Assembly (NCBI GenBank): GCA_021775615.1
Contig: JAJFHL010000018.1
Location: 1 to 36,944, forward strand
DNA from: Hyphomicrobiales bacterium
GTDB lineage: Bacteria > Pseudomonadota > Alphaproteobacteria > Rhizobiales > JAJFHB01
Direction: 5' to 3'
Length of the DNA stretch: 36,944 nucleotides
Both the position numbers and the translations under genes were made by a program. The notes under the pieces are model-generated. The model was not told the origin of the DNA. It saw only the letters and a list, made by a program, of their open reading frames with translations, and ran no database searches. The stretch's first letter is position 1. The number at the start of each line of letters is the position of its first letter. Shown piece after piece: positions 9,242-17,620 of the stretch.

Positions 9242-9315
9242 GCTGCGAACACGGCGTGGGAGGCACGGGTCGACCCCGGCAGCCTCCGGCAAGGTGGACC
9301 AGGCCTCGAGACACC

Positions 9316-10014
9316 ATGTGGACCGCATCCGTCCTGACCCTGTTCCCTGAAATGTTTCCGGGCCCCCTCGGCGCCTCGCTCGCCGGCAAGGCGCTCGATG
9401 CCGGCCTGTGGTCGCTCGATGCGGTCAGTATCCGCGACTTCGCGACCGACAAACACCGCACGGTCGACGACACGCCGGCCGGCGGCGGGCCTGGCATGGT
9501 GATGCGCGCCGACGTCCTCGCCGCCGCCATCGACGGCACCCGGACGCCAGGCGACGACCGCCCCGCCTACTATCTTTCCCCGCGCGGCACGCCGCTGACC
9601 CAGTCTCTCGCCCGCGAGCTTGCCGCCGGCCCCGGCATCCTCCTGCTCTGCGGCCGCTTCGAAGGCATCGACGAGCGCGTGATCGAGGGCCGCAACCTGC
9701 AAGAACTGAGTCTCGGCGACTTCGTGCTGTCCGGCGGCGAGATCGCCGCCATGGCGGTCATCGACGCCGCGGTGCGGCTCCTGCCCGGCGTCATGGGGGC
9801 GGAAGCCTCTGGCGCGGAAGAAAGTTTCGAACAGGGGCTGCTGGAGTATCCGCACTACACCCGCCCGCAAGAGTGGGAGGGCCACGTTATCCCGGAAGTC
9901 CTCACATCCGGCAATCACGCAAAGATCGCAGCATGGCGCCGCGAACAGGCGGAGCGCATCACACGGGAACGCCGGCCTGACTTGTCAGTGAAGCGGAACC
10001 AAACGGAACGATAG
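9316..10014 (+). CDS. trmD: TrmD, tRNA (guanine37-N1)-methyltransferase
   Basis: Methylates G37 of tRNAs with G36 using SAM, which prevents +1 frameshifting. The 232-residue protein shows the trefoil-knot motifs [15 protein letters not shown] and [16 protein letters not shown] and the C-terminal [22 protein letters not shown] block. The frame is open from 9256, but the ATG at 9316 gives [16 protein letters not shown], the family N-terminus. The usual next gene, rplS, is not here: the following gene is convergent only 14 bases away, and rplS lies 9.8 kb downstream. Confidence 0.96.
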   Translation: MWTASVLTLFPEMFPGPLGASLAGKALDAGLWSLDAVSIRDFATDKHRTVDDTPAGGGPGMVMRADVLAAAIDGTRTPGDDRPAYYLSPRGTPLTQSLARELAAGPGILLLCGRFEGIDERVIEGRNLQELSLGDFVLSGGEIAAMAVIDAAVRLLPGVMGAEASGAEESFEQGLLEYPHYTRPQEWEGHVIPEVLTSGNHAKIAAWRREQAERITRERRPDLSVKRNQTER

Positions 10015-10028
10015 GGTTCCAGACGCTG

Positions 10029-10724
10029 TCACGCCGCCCGCGTCCGCGGGATGCGGTTCTCGGCCCAGCGGAAGATCAGCACGATGACGCCGGTCAGGCA
10101 GATATAGATGCCGGCGAGGAAGATCAGCGGTTCGTAGATCCGGTAGGTTTCCTGGCGCACGATGGTGCCCACCCCGTAGACCTCGAAGATGGTGATGGTG
10201 GCGGCGAGCGGCGTCGATTTGAGCGTCAGCACCATTTCTCCCGCCAGGGTCGGGAAGACGTTCTGCAGCGCCCTTGGCAGCCACACCCGCCGCAGCACCG
10301 TGAAGGGATGCATGCCGAAGGCGCGCGCCGCTTCCAGTTCGCCCCGGGGCACGCCGCGAAAGGCGCCGCGCATCACCTCGCCTTCATAGCCCGCCACCGA
10401 AATGGTGAAGGCGAAGATGGCATAGGGGAACGCGTCGCGCAGGACCGGCCAGAGGAACGATTCCCGGATGCCCGGGATCGATGGGAACAGCGAGCCGAGC
10501 CCGTAATAGATCAGCCACAGCTGGATCAGGAGCGGGGTGCCGCGGATCACCGTGCAGAACGCCCGCGCCGCCCAGGCCAGCGGCTTCGGCCCGGTGACCT
10601 GCACCAGCCCGATCGGGATCGCCAGGGCCATGCCGAAGAACAGGGACAGCCCGAGCAGTTGCAGGGTCAAAAACAGCCCGTCGACGAATTTGGGGGCATA
10701 TTCTGGGAGCCAGTACCACTGCAT
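10029..10724 (-). CDS. Polar amino-acid ABC transporter permease (HisM-like)
   Basis: An inner-membrane permease of 231 residues from the His/Arg/Lys/octopine uptake family. Hydrophobic segments begin at about residues 16, 50, 95, 150 and 195. The cytoplasmic EAA loop (GELEAARAFGMHPFTVLRRVWLP) contacts the ATPase, and FCTVIRGTPLLIQLWLIYYGLG is the family N-terminal signature. It is the last gene of a four-gene minus-strand operon and follows the other permease by 12 bases. Substrate cannot be fixed from sequence; a cationic amino acid or opine is most likely. Confidence 0.9.
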   Translation of the reverse strand: MQWYWLPEYAPKFVDGLFLTLQLLGLSLFFGMALAIPIGLVQVTGPKPLAWAARAFCTVIRGTPLLIQLWLIYYGLGSLFPSIPGIRESFLWPVLRDAFPYAIFAFTISVAGYEGEVMRGAFRGVPRGELEAARAFGMHPFTVLRRVWLPRALQNVFPTLAGEMVLTLKSTPLAATITIFEVYGVGTIVRQETYRIYEPLIFLAGIYICLTGVIVLIFRWAENRIPRTRAA

Positions 10725-10736
10725 GTGCCGGCCCCC

Positions 10737-11465
10737 TCAGCTCAGTTCCGGCTGGCCGCGCCGGTAATAGCGTTCGATCCACCGGATGACCACGTTGGAG
10801 ACCAGCGTCAGCATCAAATAGAGCAGCGCGGCGATCACATAGAACATGAAATAGGATTTGGTGGCGCCGGCAGCCTGCCGGGTTTCCAGCGCCAGCTCCG
10901 AGAAGCCGACAACCGCGAGCAGTGCGGTGTCCTTGGTGACGATCAGCCAGAGATTGGCGAGGCCGGGGATGGCAAAGGGGATCATGGCGGGAATGACGAT
11001 GCGGCGGTGGCGCTGCCACCAGGTCATTCCGAAGGCGGCGCCCGCTTCGACCTGGCCCGGCGGCACCGCCAGCATGGCGCCGCGCAGCACCTCGGTCGCA
11101 TAGGCGCCCTGCACGAACCCGAGCACATAGATGCCGGCGGCAAGTCCTGAGATATCGACCCGCTCGGCCCCCATGGCTTCGAGCGCCTGGTTCAACAGGT
11201 CGGTGCCGGCGTAGTAGAGGAGAAGGATGAGGACGAGTTCGGGAACCGCGCGGATGAAGGTGGTGTAGATTTCCAGGGACCAGCGCAGAACCGGGCCGCC
11301 GTAGATCTTGCCCAGCGCCCCTCCGAGCCCGAGCAGAAGCCCCAGAATGTAGGCGCCGAGTGCGATTTGGATGGTGTTGAAAAGGCCGCGCAGCAGGTTC
11401 CCGCCCCAGCCGGGCGGTGAGAGCGCCAGCAGCTCCCAGTTCACTCCCCCCAAAATCGCATCCAT
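10737..11465 (-). CDS. Polar amino-acid ABC transporter permease (HisQ-like)
   Basis: The partner permease, 242 residues, with NLLRGLFNTIQIALGAYILGLLLGL at the N-terminal membrane segment, YTTFIRAVPELVLILLLYYAG, and the EAA loop GQVEAGAAFGMTWWQRHRRIVIP. It should form the membrane heterodimer with the HisM-like protein. A strong hairpin lies between it and the upstream binding-protein gene, which would favour higher expression of the binding protein. Confidence 0.9.
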   Translation of the reverse strand: MDAILGGVNWELLALSPPGWGGNLLRGLFNTIQIALGAYILGLLLGLGGALGKIYGGPVLRWSLEIYTTFIRAVPELVLILLLYYAGTDLLNQALEAMGAERVDISGLAAGIYVLGFVQGAYATEVLRGAMLAVPPGQVEAGAAFGMTWWQRHRRIVIPAMIPFAIPGLANLWLIVTKDTALLAVVGFSELALETRQAAGATKSYFMFYVIAALLYLMLTLVSNVVIRWIERYYRRGQPELS

Positions 11466-11492
11466 ACGGAGCTAGACTCTAATGTTGGGAGC

Positions 11493-11522
11493 TTCGGGAC
11501 CGGTTCCCCAACCGGCCCCGAA
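11493..11522 (-). promoter_or_regulatory. Intercistronic 13-bp hairpin after the binding-protein gene
   Basis: TTCGGGACCGGTT (11493-11505) and AACCGGCCCCGAA (11510-11522) pair over 13 positions, with one G-U wobble on the minus-strand RNA and a four-base loop. No U-tract follows, so it is more likely an mRNA-stabilising 3' hairpin or partial terminator than a full terminator. Such elements commonly sit between a periplasmic binding-protein gene and its permeases. Confidence 0.75.
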
Positions 11523-11533
11523 ACCCGGATTGA

Positions 11534-12313
11534 TCAGCTGCCGCTGCCGTAGATATCGAAGTCGAAATACTTTTTCGAGATCGCATCGAACGTACCGTCG
11601 GCACGGATCTTCGCGATCGCGGCGTTGAACTTGGCGCGCAGTTCGTCGTCGCCCTTGCGCATGCCACCGCCGACGCCCGGTCCGAACACGGCGACGTCTT
11701 CCAGGTTGCCCTTGACTTCACAGCACTGCCCGGAATCGCTCTTGAGGAACGGGCTCATGGCGAGCGAGTCGCCTACCACCGCGTCGATGCGGCCGGCCAC
11801 CAGGTCCTGATTGTGCTCGTCGAAGGTCTGGTAGGTCTTGACGCTGTCGGCCATGCTCTGCAGGTGCTTTTCGGCATAGTTGGCGTGCGTGGTCGAAACC
11901 TGAACGCCGACAATCTTGCCTTTGACGCTGTCGGGCGTGCCATCGATGGCCGAGGACTTCGGCGCAACGATCACGGCCGGGGTGTTGTAGTATTTGTCGG
12001 AGAAATCGATTGTCTTCATGCGTTCTTCGGTGATCGACATGGACGAGATGATGACATCGAACTTCTTGGCCAGAAGCGCAGGGATAATACCGTCCCAGGA
12101 AACTTCCACCCATTCGCATTTTTCGTTCATTGCCGCGCAGATCGCGTTTCCGATTTCGATCTCCCAGCCTTTCCAGTTGCCGTCGGCGCCTTTTTCGGCG
12201 AACGGCGGATAGGGCTCGGCGGCAACGCCGAACTTGATGTCGGCGGAGGCGGGCGCGGCGCTCACCGCAAAGGCCACCACGGCCGCCGCAAACAGTTTGA
12301 AGATTGTTTTCAT
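11534..12313 (-). CDS. Periplasmic polar amino-acid binding protein (SBP_bac_3)
   Basis: Captures the substrate in the periplasm and delivers it to the HisQM-like permeases. The 259-residue precursor has a clear signal peptide (MKTIFKLFAAAVVAFAVSAAPASA, cleavage before DIKFG). The family pattern follows: AAEPYPPFAEKGADG, GWEIEIGNAICAAM, DGIIPALLAKKFDVIISSMSITEERMKTIDFSDKYY and a C-terminal KYFDFDIYG. A cysteine pair flanks the CEWVEVSWDG region. It is preceded by the ATPase gene with 44 bases between, including a small CACCC/GGGTG hairpin (12331-12345). Similarity is to lysine/arginine/ornithine and octopine-type binders. Confidence 0.93.
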   Translation of the reverse strand: MKTIFKLFAAAVVAFAVSAAPASADIKFGVAAEPYPPFAEKGADGNWKGWEIEIGNAICAAMNEKCEWVEVSWDGIIPALLAKKFDVIISSMSITEERMKTIDFSDKYYNTPAVIVAPKSSAIDGTPDSVKGKIVGVQVSTTHANYAEKHLQSMADSVKTYQTFDEHNQDLVAGRIDAVVGDSLAMSPFLKSDSGQCCEVKGNLEDVAVFGPGVGGGMRKGDDELRAKFNAAIAKIRADGTFDAISKKYFDFDIYGSGS

Positions 12314-12357
12314 TTCTTACTCTCCCTGATCACCCTTGGCGGGTGCTTTTTGGTTGG

Positions 12358-13164
12358 TCAGTGGACCGAGCTTACAAAGTTCTTGCATCTCTCGCTAGAC
12401 GGTTCGAAAAACACGCGCTTCGGTGGCCCCTGTTCCTCGACAAGTCCCTGATGCAGAAAGATCACGTTGCTTGAGACGTCGCGTGCGAATTTCATCTCAT
12501 GGGTCACCAGGATCATGGTGCGTCCCTCTTCCGCCAGATCGCGGATGACTTTCAGAACCTCGCCGACCAGTTCCGGGTCGAGTGCCGAGGTCGGCTCGTC
12601 GAACAGCATGACCGAGGGCTCGATGGCCAGCGCCCGGGCGATGGCGGCGCGCTGCTGCTGTCCGCCCGAAAGAAACGCCGGATACTCGTCGCGCTTTTCC
12701 CAAAGCCCGACCCGGTTGAGGATCTGTTCGGCCCGTTCGCGGGCCTCCGCCTTCGGCGTCTTGAGCACATGTACCGGCGCTTCCATGACATTCTGCAGAA
12801 CCGTCATGTGCGCCCACAGGTTGAAGCTCTGGAACACCATGCCGAGTCGGGTGCGGATGCGCTCCACCTGCCGCATGTCGGCGGGCACGAGATTGCCCTT
12901 GCCCTTGGGCTTGAAGCGCACCTCCTCGCCAGAAACCATGATCCGGCCCTTGCTCGGCAGTTCAAGCAGATTGATGCAGCGCAGGAACGTGCTCTTCCCC
13001 GACCCGCTGGCCCCGATGACCGAAACCACATCGCCCTCATGCGCATTCATCGAAATGCCCTTGAGAACTTCCAGAGCGCCAAAGCTTTTGTGCAAATCGT
13101 CGACGGTAACGGCGGGCTGCGGCGTGCCCGTGGTTTCAGGCACGCTGGCGGTAGAAGTGGTCAT
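12358..13164 (-). CDS. Polar amino-acid ABC transporter ATPase (HisP-like)
   Basis: The energy-coupling subunit of the transporter, 268 residues. Walker A is GASGSGKST (51-59), the signature is LSGGQQQR (165-172), Walker B is VMLFDEP (185-191), and the D-loop SALDPE and switch VTHEM follow. The insert KGKGNLVPADMRQVERIRTRLGMVFQSFNLW is typical of HisP/OccP-type ATPases for basic amino acids. It is the first gene of the operon, so the promoter should lie in 13165-13261. Confidence 0.93.
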   Translation of the reverse strand: MTTSTASVPETTGTPQPAVTVDDLHKSFGALEVLKGISMNAHEGDVVSVIGASGSGKSTFLRCINLLELPSKGRIMVSGEEVRFKPKGKGNLVPADMRQVERIRTRLGMVFQSFNLWAHMTVLQNVMEAPVHVLKTPKAEARERAEQILNRVGLWEKRDEYPAFLSGGQQQRAAIARALAIEPSVMLFDEPTSALDPELVGEVLKVIRDLAEEGRTMILVTHEMKFARDVSSNVIFLHQGLVEEQGPPKRVFFEPSSERCKNFVSSVH

Positions 13165-13261
13165 GCACGCACATCCCCTTGCTGTGACGTGCCATCATGC
13201 TACCTCTTGGATAGGACGAGCGCAAACGACATGTATGACGCCGGGGCGGCCGCGAGGCCCG

Positions 13262-13810
13262 TTAACGGCTCCACTTGATCGAGCAGCCCATGCTGGGCGT
13301 TTGCGTTTCCGGCCCCGTGCCGGTCTCCGCGATCTGCCGCATTGCGTTGAGGAGTTCCGGTGTCCTGTCCGACGCCTCGCCCATGCGGGCATCATCGAGC
13401 CGGCCGCGATATTGCAGCTCACCGTCACTGTTCAAACCGAAGAAGTCGGGCGTGCAGACCGCATTGTAACTGCGCCCGACAGACTGATCCTCGTCGACCA
13501 GATAGGGGAACGTAAACCCGTGTTGTTCGGCGAAGCGCTTCATGTTGGGCGGTGCATCGGCCGGCACATCGACATAGTCATTCGACATCACCGCCAGCAC
13601 ATTGATCCCTTCTGCCTGCAACACCTTAACGTCCTCGACCAGGCGGTCGGCGATCGCCTTCACATAGGGGCAGTGATTGCAGATGAAGGCGATGAGCAGG
13701 CCCTTTCCGCCCAGATGCTCGGACATCCGGTAGCTGCGTCCGTCCGGGTCGGCAAGCGTGAAGTCGGGTGCTTTCCAGCCGAAATCGCAAATTGGTGTAT
13801 CGAGAAGCAT
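13262..13810 (-). CDS. Thioredoxin-fold redoxin (peroxiredoxin-like, AhpC/TSA type)
   Basis: A cytoplasmic thioredoxin-fold protein of 182 residues. FICNHCPYVKAIADRL provides a CxxC pair at about residues 43-46, and the surrounding APDFTLADPDGRSYRMSEHLGGKGLLIAF is characteristic of the PRX-like group; VCTPDFFGL follows later. A GGAGGG at 13817-13822 lies six bases before the ATG at 13810, which decides this start over the longer frame from 13921. Likely role: thiol-dependent reduction of peroxides or disulfides; partner unknown. It is divergent from the HerA-like gene. Confidence 0.85.
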   Translation of the reverse strand: MLLDTPICDFGWKAPDFTLADPDGRSYRMSEHLGGKGLLIAFICNHCPYVKAIADRLVEDVKVLQAEGINVLAVMSNDYVDVPADAPPNMKRFAEQHGFTFPYLVDEDQSVGRSYNAVCTPDFFGLNSDGELQYRGRLDDARMGEASDRTPELLNAMRQIAETGTGPETQTPSMGCSIKWSR

Positions 13811-13996
13811 ATCGGGCCCTCCACGGCGGAACGATGATGGACTGTCGTCGCCAAACGACCCGACGTCAAGACGGGCCGCAACAGGTATGGCCGCGCAGCC
13901 AACCTGCCGTAAACACTCCATTAGTTAATCGAAGTTAGCCTATGCGTGTAGGAGTGCTCGCGTAACAACGCAGCCAGCATCTGCTGGGGCAAAAAG

Positions 13997-15943
13997 ATGC
14001 ATGAAAACATAATGGCTGAGGCCAATCTCAGCACATCACACGCGCTCGGCCAGATCACCGAGATCACCGGCAGCACGGCCACCGTGCTGCTGCACGAGGC
14101 ATTCGCACCTGTTTGCCCGCCCATCGGCTCAGTTCTGACCGTCAAGACGCGCAGTTCCATCGTGTTGTGCCTGACGACCGCGATGCAGATGCCGCAAACC
14201 GGGGACGGCAGCGAGAACCTTTCAGGCCGCACCATTGCGGTTGAACTCGTCGGCGAGCTCCCAAAGGACTCCAAAGGCGAATTATGCTCATTCCAGCGCG
14301 GCGTTTCCACCTATCCCAAACTCGCAGATGACGTCCATGCCGCATCGGCCGATATCCTGCGCCGAGCCTATCAGTTCGACAGCGAAACAACCGTCGAGGT
14401 CGGGGTCGTCCATCAGGACACGTCCATTCCCGCCGCCGTCAAGGTCGATGACCTCCTGGGCAAGCATTTCGCCATTGTCGGCTCCACCGGGACCGGCAAA
14501 TCCTGCACCACGGCCCTGATCCTGCGCCAGGTGCTGAGCAAGCATCCCAACGCCCATGTCGTTCTGCTTGATCCTCACAGTGAATATGAGAAGTGTTTCG
14601 GCGACGCCGCCGAGGTTGCCCAACTCAATTCTCTGCGGCTGCCATACTGGTTTCTGACCTTCGAAGAGATCATCGAGGTTCTGGTCGGCCGCCGACCGGA
14701 CAACGTCGCGGAAATCGAAATTCTGCGCGATCTCATTCCCGCGGCCAAGTACCAGTACGGATCGGCCCAGCGCGGCGGAGGCGGCGGACGCCAGAGGCTC
14801 AGCGGTGCATTCGCAAAATTCTCGGTCGATGTGCCGGTGCCGTACCGGATGTCCGACCTGACCGCATTGCTCGACAACGAAATGGGCAAGCTTGAGAAGA
14901 AAAACGAACTTGGTCCCTACAAACGGCTGCGCGCCCGGATCGAGACCCTGTGCTTCGATCCGCGTTACGCGTTCATGTTCGGCAGCCTGACAGTCGAGGA
15001 CAATCTGAAGGACGTGCTGAAACAGATCTTCCGTGTGCCCGTGTCCGGAAAACCGATATCCATCGTTCAGCTCACCGGCGTCCCTTCGGAAATCGTGAAC
15101 GTGGTGGTTTCCGTGCTGGCGCGGCTCGCGTTCGATCTGGCGCTGTGGAGCGAAGGCAAGGTGCCCATCACCTTTGTCTGCGAAGAAGCGCACCGGTACA
15201 TTCCCAGGGACATCAAAGCCGGCGGCTTCGAGCCGACCAAGGAGGCGCTCTCGCGAATCGCGAAAGAAGGCCGCAAGTACGGTATATCCCTGTGCATCGT
15301 CTCCCAGCGGCCCGGGGATCTCGATCCGACCATCCTTTCGCAATGCTCGACCCTGATCGCCATGCGGCTGTCCAGCGACAGCGACCAGAGGATTGTTCAA
15401 TCGGCTCTTTCGGACGCCGCCAGCAGCCTGCTTGAATCCCTGCCGGCGCTGGGGACGAGAGAGGCCATAATTTTCGGCGAAGGCGTCGCTCTTCCATCGC
15501 GGGTGAGGCTCTCCGAACTCCCCGCCGACGCGCTGCCCGCGGGCAACTCGAACATCTTTTCGGAAGGCTGGTCGAAGGATATCTCCGACGATGCGTTCCT
15601 GGACGAGGTCATCGGCCGCTGGCGTTCCGTCGACCAGTCCGCCAAGACCGCTGCGAAGGCGCCCGAGATTATGCCTGACGCCGCCGCGCCACCGGCGATG
15701 CCGAACGGGCTGCCCGAAACCGTTGATCGCCGAGCGGCGCCCGGGGCGCAGGTCGTCGACAAGTCACATCTTCGCAGGCGGGCAACGGATATCGCCGGAA
15801 CCGACTACGTTCCCCCGCCTCAACCGATGCCGGAGCCCCCGCCCGCGCCTCCGCCCGCCGAACCGGTCGTGCCCGCACCGGAAGCGGCCGGATCACCCGC
15901 TCTGCGCAAGCTGGCGCAACGGGTCAAGAACCTCACCAGCTGA
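13997..15943 (+). CDS. HerA/FtsK-type DUF87 ATPase, stand-alone
   Basis: A hexameric-translocase-type ATPase of 648 residues. An N-terminal HAS-like barrel (about 14-110) is followed by Walker A GSTGTGKS (162-169), the LLDPHSEY strand (190-197), Walker B ITFVCEEAHRYIP (E396, E397) and the SQRP sensor (436-439). The last 90 residues are Ala/Pro-rich and look disordered. HerA usually works with the NurA nuclease in DNA-end processing, and bacterial homologues also occur in defence pairs. No nuclease, SIR2 or DUF4297-like gene is adjacent here, so the function stays open. The start may be ATG 13997 (GGGG eight bases upstream) or ATG 14012. Confidence 0.88.
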   Translation: MHENIMAEANLSTSHALGQITEITGSTATVLLHEAFAPVCPPIGSVLTVKTRSSIVLCLTTAMQMPQTGDGSENLSGRTIAVELVGELPKDSKGELCSFQRGVSTYPKLADDVHAASADILRRAYQFDSETTVEVGVVHQDTSIPAAVKVDDLLGKHFAIVGSTGTGKSCTTALILRQVLSKHPNAHVVLLDPHSEYEKCFGDAAEVAQLNSLRLPYWFLTFEEIIEVLVGRRPDNVAEIEILRDLIPAAKYQYGSAQRGGGGGRQRLSGAFAKFSVDVPVPYRMSDLTALLDNEMGKLEKKNELGPYKRLRARIETLCFDPRYAFMFGSLTVEDNLKDVLKQIFRVPVSGKPISIVQLTGVPSEIVNVVVSVLARLAFDLALWSEGKVPITFVCEEAHRYIPRDIKAGGFEPTKEALSRIAKEGRKYGISLCIVSQRPGDLDPTILSQCSTLIAMRLSSDSDQRIVQSALSDAASSLLESLPALGTREAIIFGEGVALPSRVRLSELPADALPAGNSNIFSEGWSKDISDDAFLDEVIGRWRSVDQSAKTAAKAPEIMPDAAAPPAMPNGLPETVDRRAAPGAQVVDKSHLRRRATDIAGTDYVPPPQPMPEPPPAPPPAEPVVPAPEAAGSPALRKLAQRVKNLTS

Positions 15944-16026
15944 GCGGCCGGAGGGCTCACTCACTGCCCTGAGACGGCCGCGCGACGGCCCTTTCCAAAA
16001 CGCGGTTCGTCGCCCCGCTCACGAAT

Positions 16027-16581
16027 TTACGCCGCGACAAAGGTCAGCCTCGGCCACCGCCGTGCCCACCCTTTGGCGGCAAGCCGTGCGGCGTAGAGAT
16101 CCTGTTTGTGCGAGAAGGCCGACGTCGGGCGAACGATGAGCCGAACCAGATCATCGACGCCGTGCGGCGCGATCACCTCGATCCGGCCGCCTGCGATCCG
16201 GGCGGCAATCGCGGTCGCGGTTTCCGGCCAGCAGCGAATTGCATCCTCAGTGTCGCGATATGGCGGATCGCCGTTCTGCTCGTGCATGCGCGCCTGATTG
16301 CGGACTTGCCACGGCACGTCGGGCATATGCGCGCGCAAACGGCTCTCGATGGCGAGGTCCTGCGAAGCGTAAGCGCTCTCAGCATCGAAATAGACCACAT
16401 CGGCATCGCTGCCCGCCGCAACGGTCACCTCGTAACCGTGAAGACAATCCCAAACGGCGTTTCTGATCGCGCCGGCGCCGATCCACGCATCGCGAAGGCC
16501 GAGGGCCTCCACTGCTTTCAGCGGATCCGTGATAGGCGGTTGGCTTGAAATGAATGCGCCAATGTCCTGGCTGGTTTTCAT
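16027..16581 (-). CDS. Nucleotidyltransferase family protein (COG3575 / NTP_transf_6 type)
   Basis: A 184-residue predicted nucleotidyltransferase. The family blocks are WIGAGAIRNAVWDCLHGYE (about 33-51) and SDADVVYFD (about 58-66), which supplies the metal-binding aspartates, then a C-terminal PTSAFSHKQDLYAARLAAKGW. Substrate is unknown for this family. The longer frame from 16668 is unlikely: the ATG at 16581 follows a GAGG-containing sequence and gives MKTSQDIGAFI. It is the last gene of a minus-strand operon with the DUF6687-like and OYE-type genes and is convergent with the HerA-like ATPase. Confidence 0.82.
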   Translation of the reverse strand: MKTSQDIGAFISSQPPITDPLKAVEALGLRDAWIGAGAIRNAVWDCLHGYEVTVAAGSDADVVYFDAESAYASQDLAIESRLRAHMPDVPWQVRNQARMHEQNGDPPYRDTEDAIRCWPETATAIAARIAGGRIEVIAPHGVDDLVRLIVRPTSAFSHKQDLYAARLAAKGWARRWPRLTFVAA

Positions 16582-16618
16582 TTCAGGACCTCTCAGTGAC
16601 AGGCGATGAGCACCACCT

Positions 16619-17611
16619 TCACGCATGGCCTGAGGAGGCAACTGTGTATGGGTTCCAGTCAACCTCACCCTCCTCCAGGCTCCTGCACAGGCGGGTCACG
16701 ACGGTCTCGAGATCGAGACTGCTGGCTTTGCCGTCAACCGGTCGCATCACCGGCGTGATGTTGGAAGAGCCGTCATAGACCCACAGTGTGCCGTCACGCT
16801 CCAGTTCGTTCAGTTCACCGCACAACGGTTGCAGATTGACCCGCAGGGGATGGCGCTCGGACACGAATTTCACCCAGGTTTCGTAGCGGTACCGGAACCA
16901 GTAGTTCCGCCCCTGCTGAAACAGGACGCGCGCCCTGTCGGTGCGGCTGTAGATCGCCATCTGGTGCAACGGACCGAGTGTCTCGGCCGCAAACTGACTG
17001 TAGGCCTGGGCCGGCAGGTCTTCGGGTATCTGCACAACCGCCAGATCGTGCGCCTCATCCTCGTCGATACGGATCAGGCCCTGGTCCAGCCATTGCTCGC
17101 TTGCCTCCAGAAACCGGTCTTCGTCGCGCCACAACTCTTCGAATTGCCCGATATCGTCGATCAGCCGCGGCACCGCCGGAAGCACCGCCTCGTAGACGCT
17201 CGCCGCGTGTTCCGCATAGTCGGGGTTGTCCGGCACTTCGCCCACCAGCCGGGCAAGCGCAAAGTTCGCACGGACGCTGTCGCGCTCGCGGTAGCGACCG
17301 AAATCGCCCGCGGTGGCGACATCGACGAACCGCTCCCGGTGGGCGAGGGCAAACTCCGGGTCGAGCAGTGCGTAGATGCCAAACAGCCCGTCCTCGTCGA
17401 AATGGTTGTTGGAGACGTATTCCACATCGCCTGGAACCAACCCCGCGTCGATACAGTCGAGAACGATCTCGACGGAAGTATCGCGCAGCCATTCATCAGG
17501 GGTCGGGCTCGCCGGCCAGTGCGAAAGCACGAGGACGGAGTTTTCCTGAGCCGCTCCATCGACGATGATGTTCTTTTTCGTACCCAGCGTGTGAAACGGG
17601 TGGAATTGCAT
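16619..17611 (-). CDS. Conserved protein of unknown function (DUF6687-like)
   Basis: A 330-residue soluble protein with no assigned reaction. I recognise the pattern of the DUF6687 group from memory: an N-terminal NIIVDGAAQENSVLVLSHWP, then VSNNHFDEDGLFGIYALLDPE and FVDVATAGDFGRYRERDSVRANFAL. The HFDEDG motif recalls the metal-binding HxDxDG/DHH motifs of phosphoesterases, but I cannot show a full DHH domain. It begins nine bases after the OYE-type gene and ends 37 bases before the nucleotidyltransferase, so the three are probably co-transcribed. Confidence 0.6.
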   Translation of the reverse strand: MQFHPFHTLGTKKNIIVDGAAQENSVLVLSHWPASPTPDEWLRDTSVEIVLDCIDAGLVPGDVEYVSNNHFDEDGLFGIYALLDPEFALAHRERFVDVATAGDFGRYRERDSVRANFALARLVGEVPDNPDYAEHAASVYEAVLPAVPRLIDDIGQFEELWRDEDRFLEASEQWLDQGLIRIDEDEAHDLAVVQIPEDLPAQAYSQFAAETLGPLHQMAIYSRTDRARVLFQQGRNYWFRYRYETWVKFVSERHPLRVNLQPLCGELNELERDGTLWVYDGSSNITPVMRPVDGKASSLDLETVVTRLCRSLEEGEVDWNPYTVASSGHA

Positions 17612-17620
17612 GATTTCTTC

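Noticed and set aside
12331-12345. Terminator at the CACCC/GGGTG hairpin between ATPase and binding-protein genes
   Set aside because: The stem is only five pairs, and the T-run lies on the plus strand, where no gene is read; it is weak for the minus-strand operon.
13997-16581. HerA plus nucleotidyltransferase as a two-gene anti-phage system
   Set aside because: The genes are convergent rather than in one operon, and the nucleotidyltransferase belongs to the neighbouring flavoenzyme operon.
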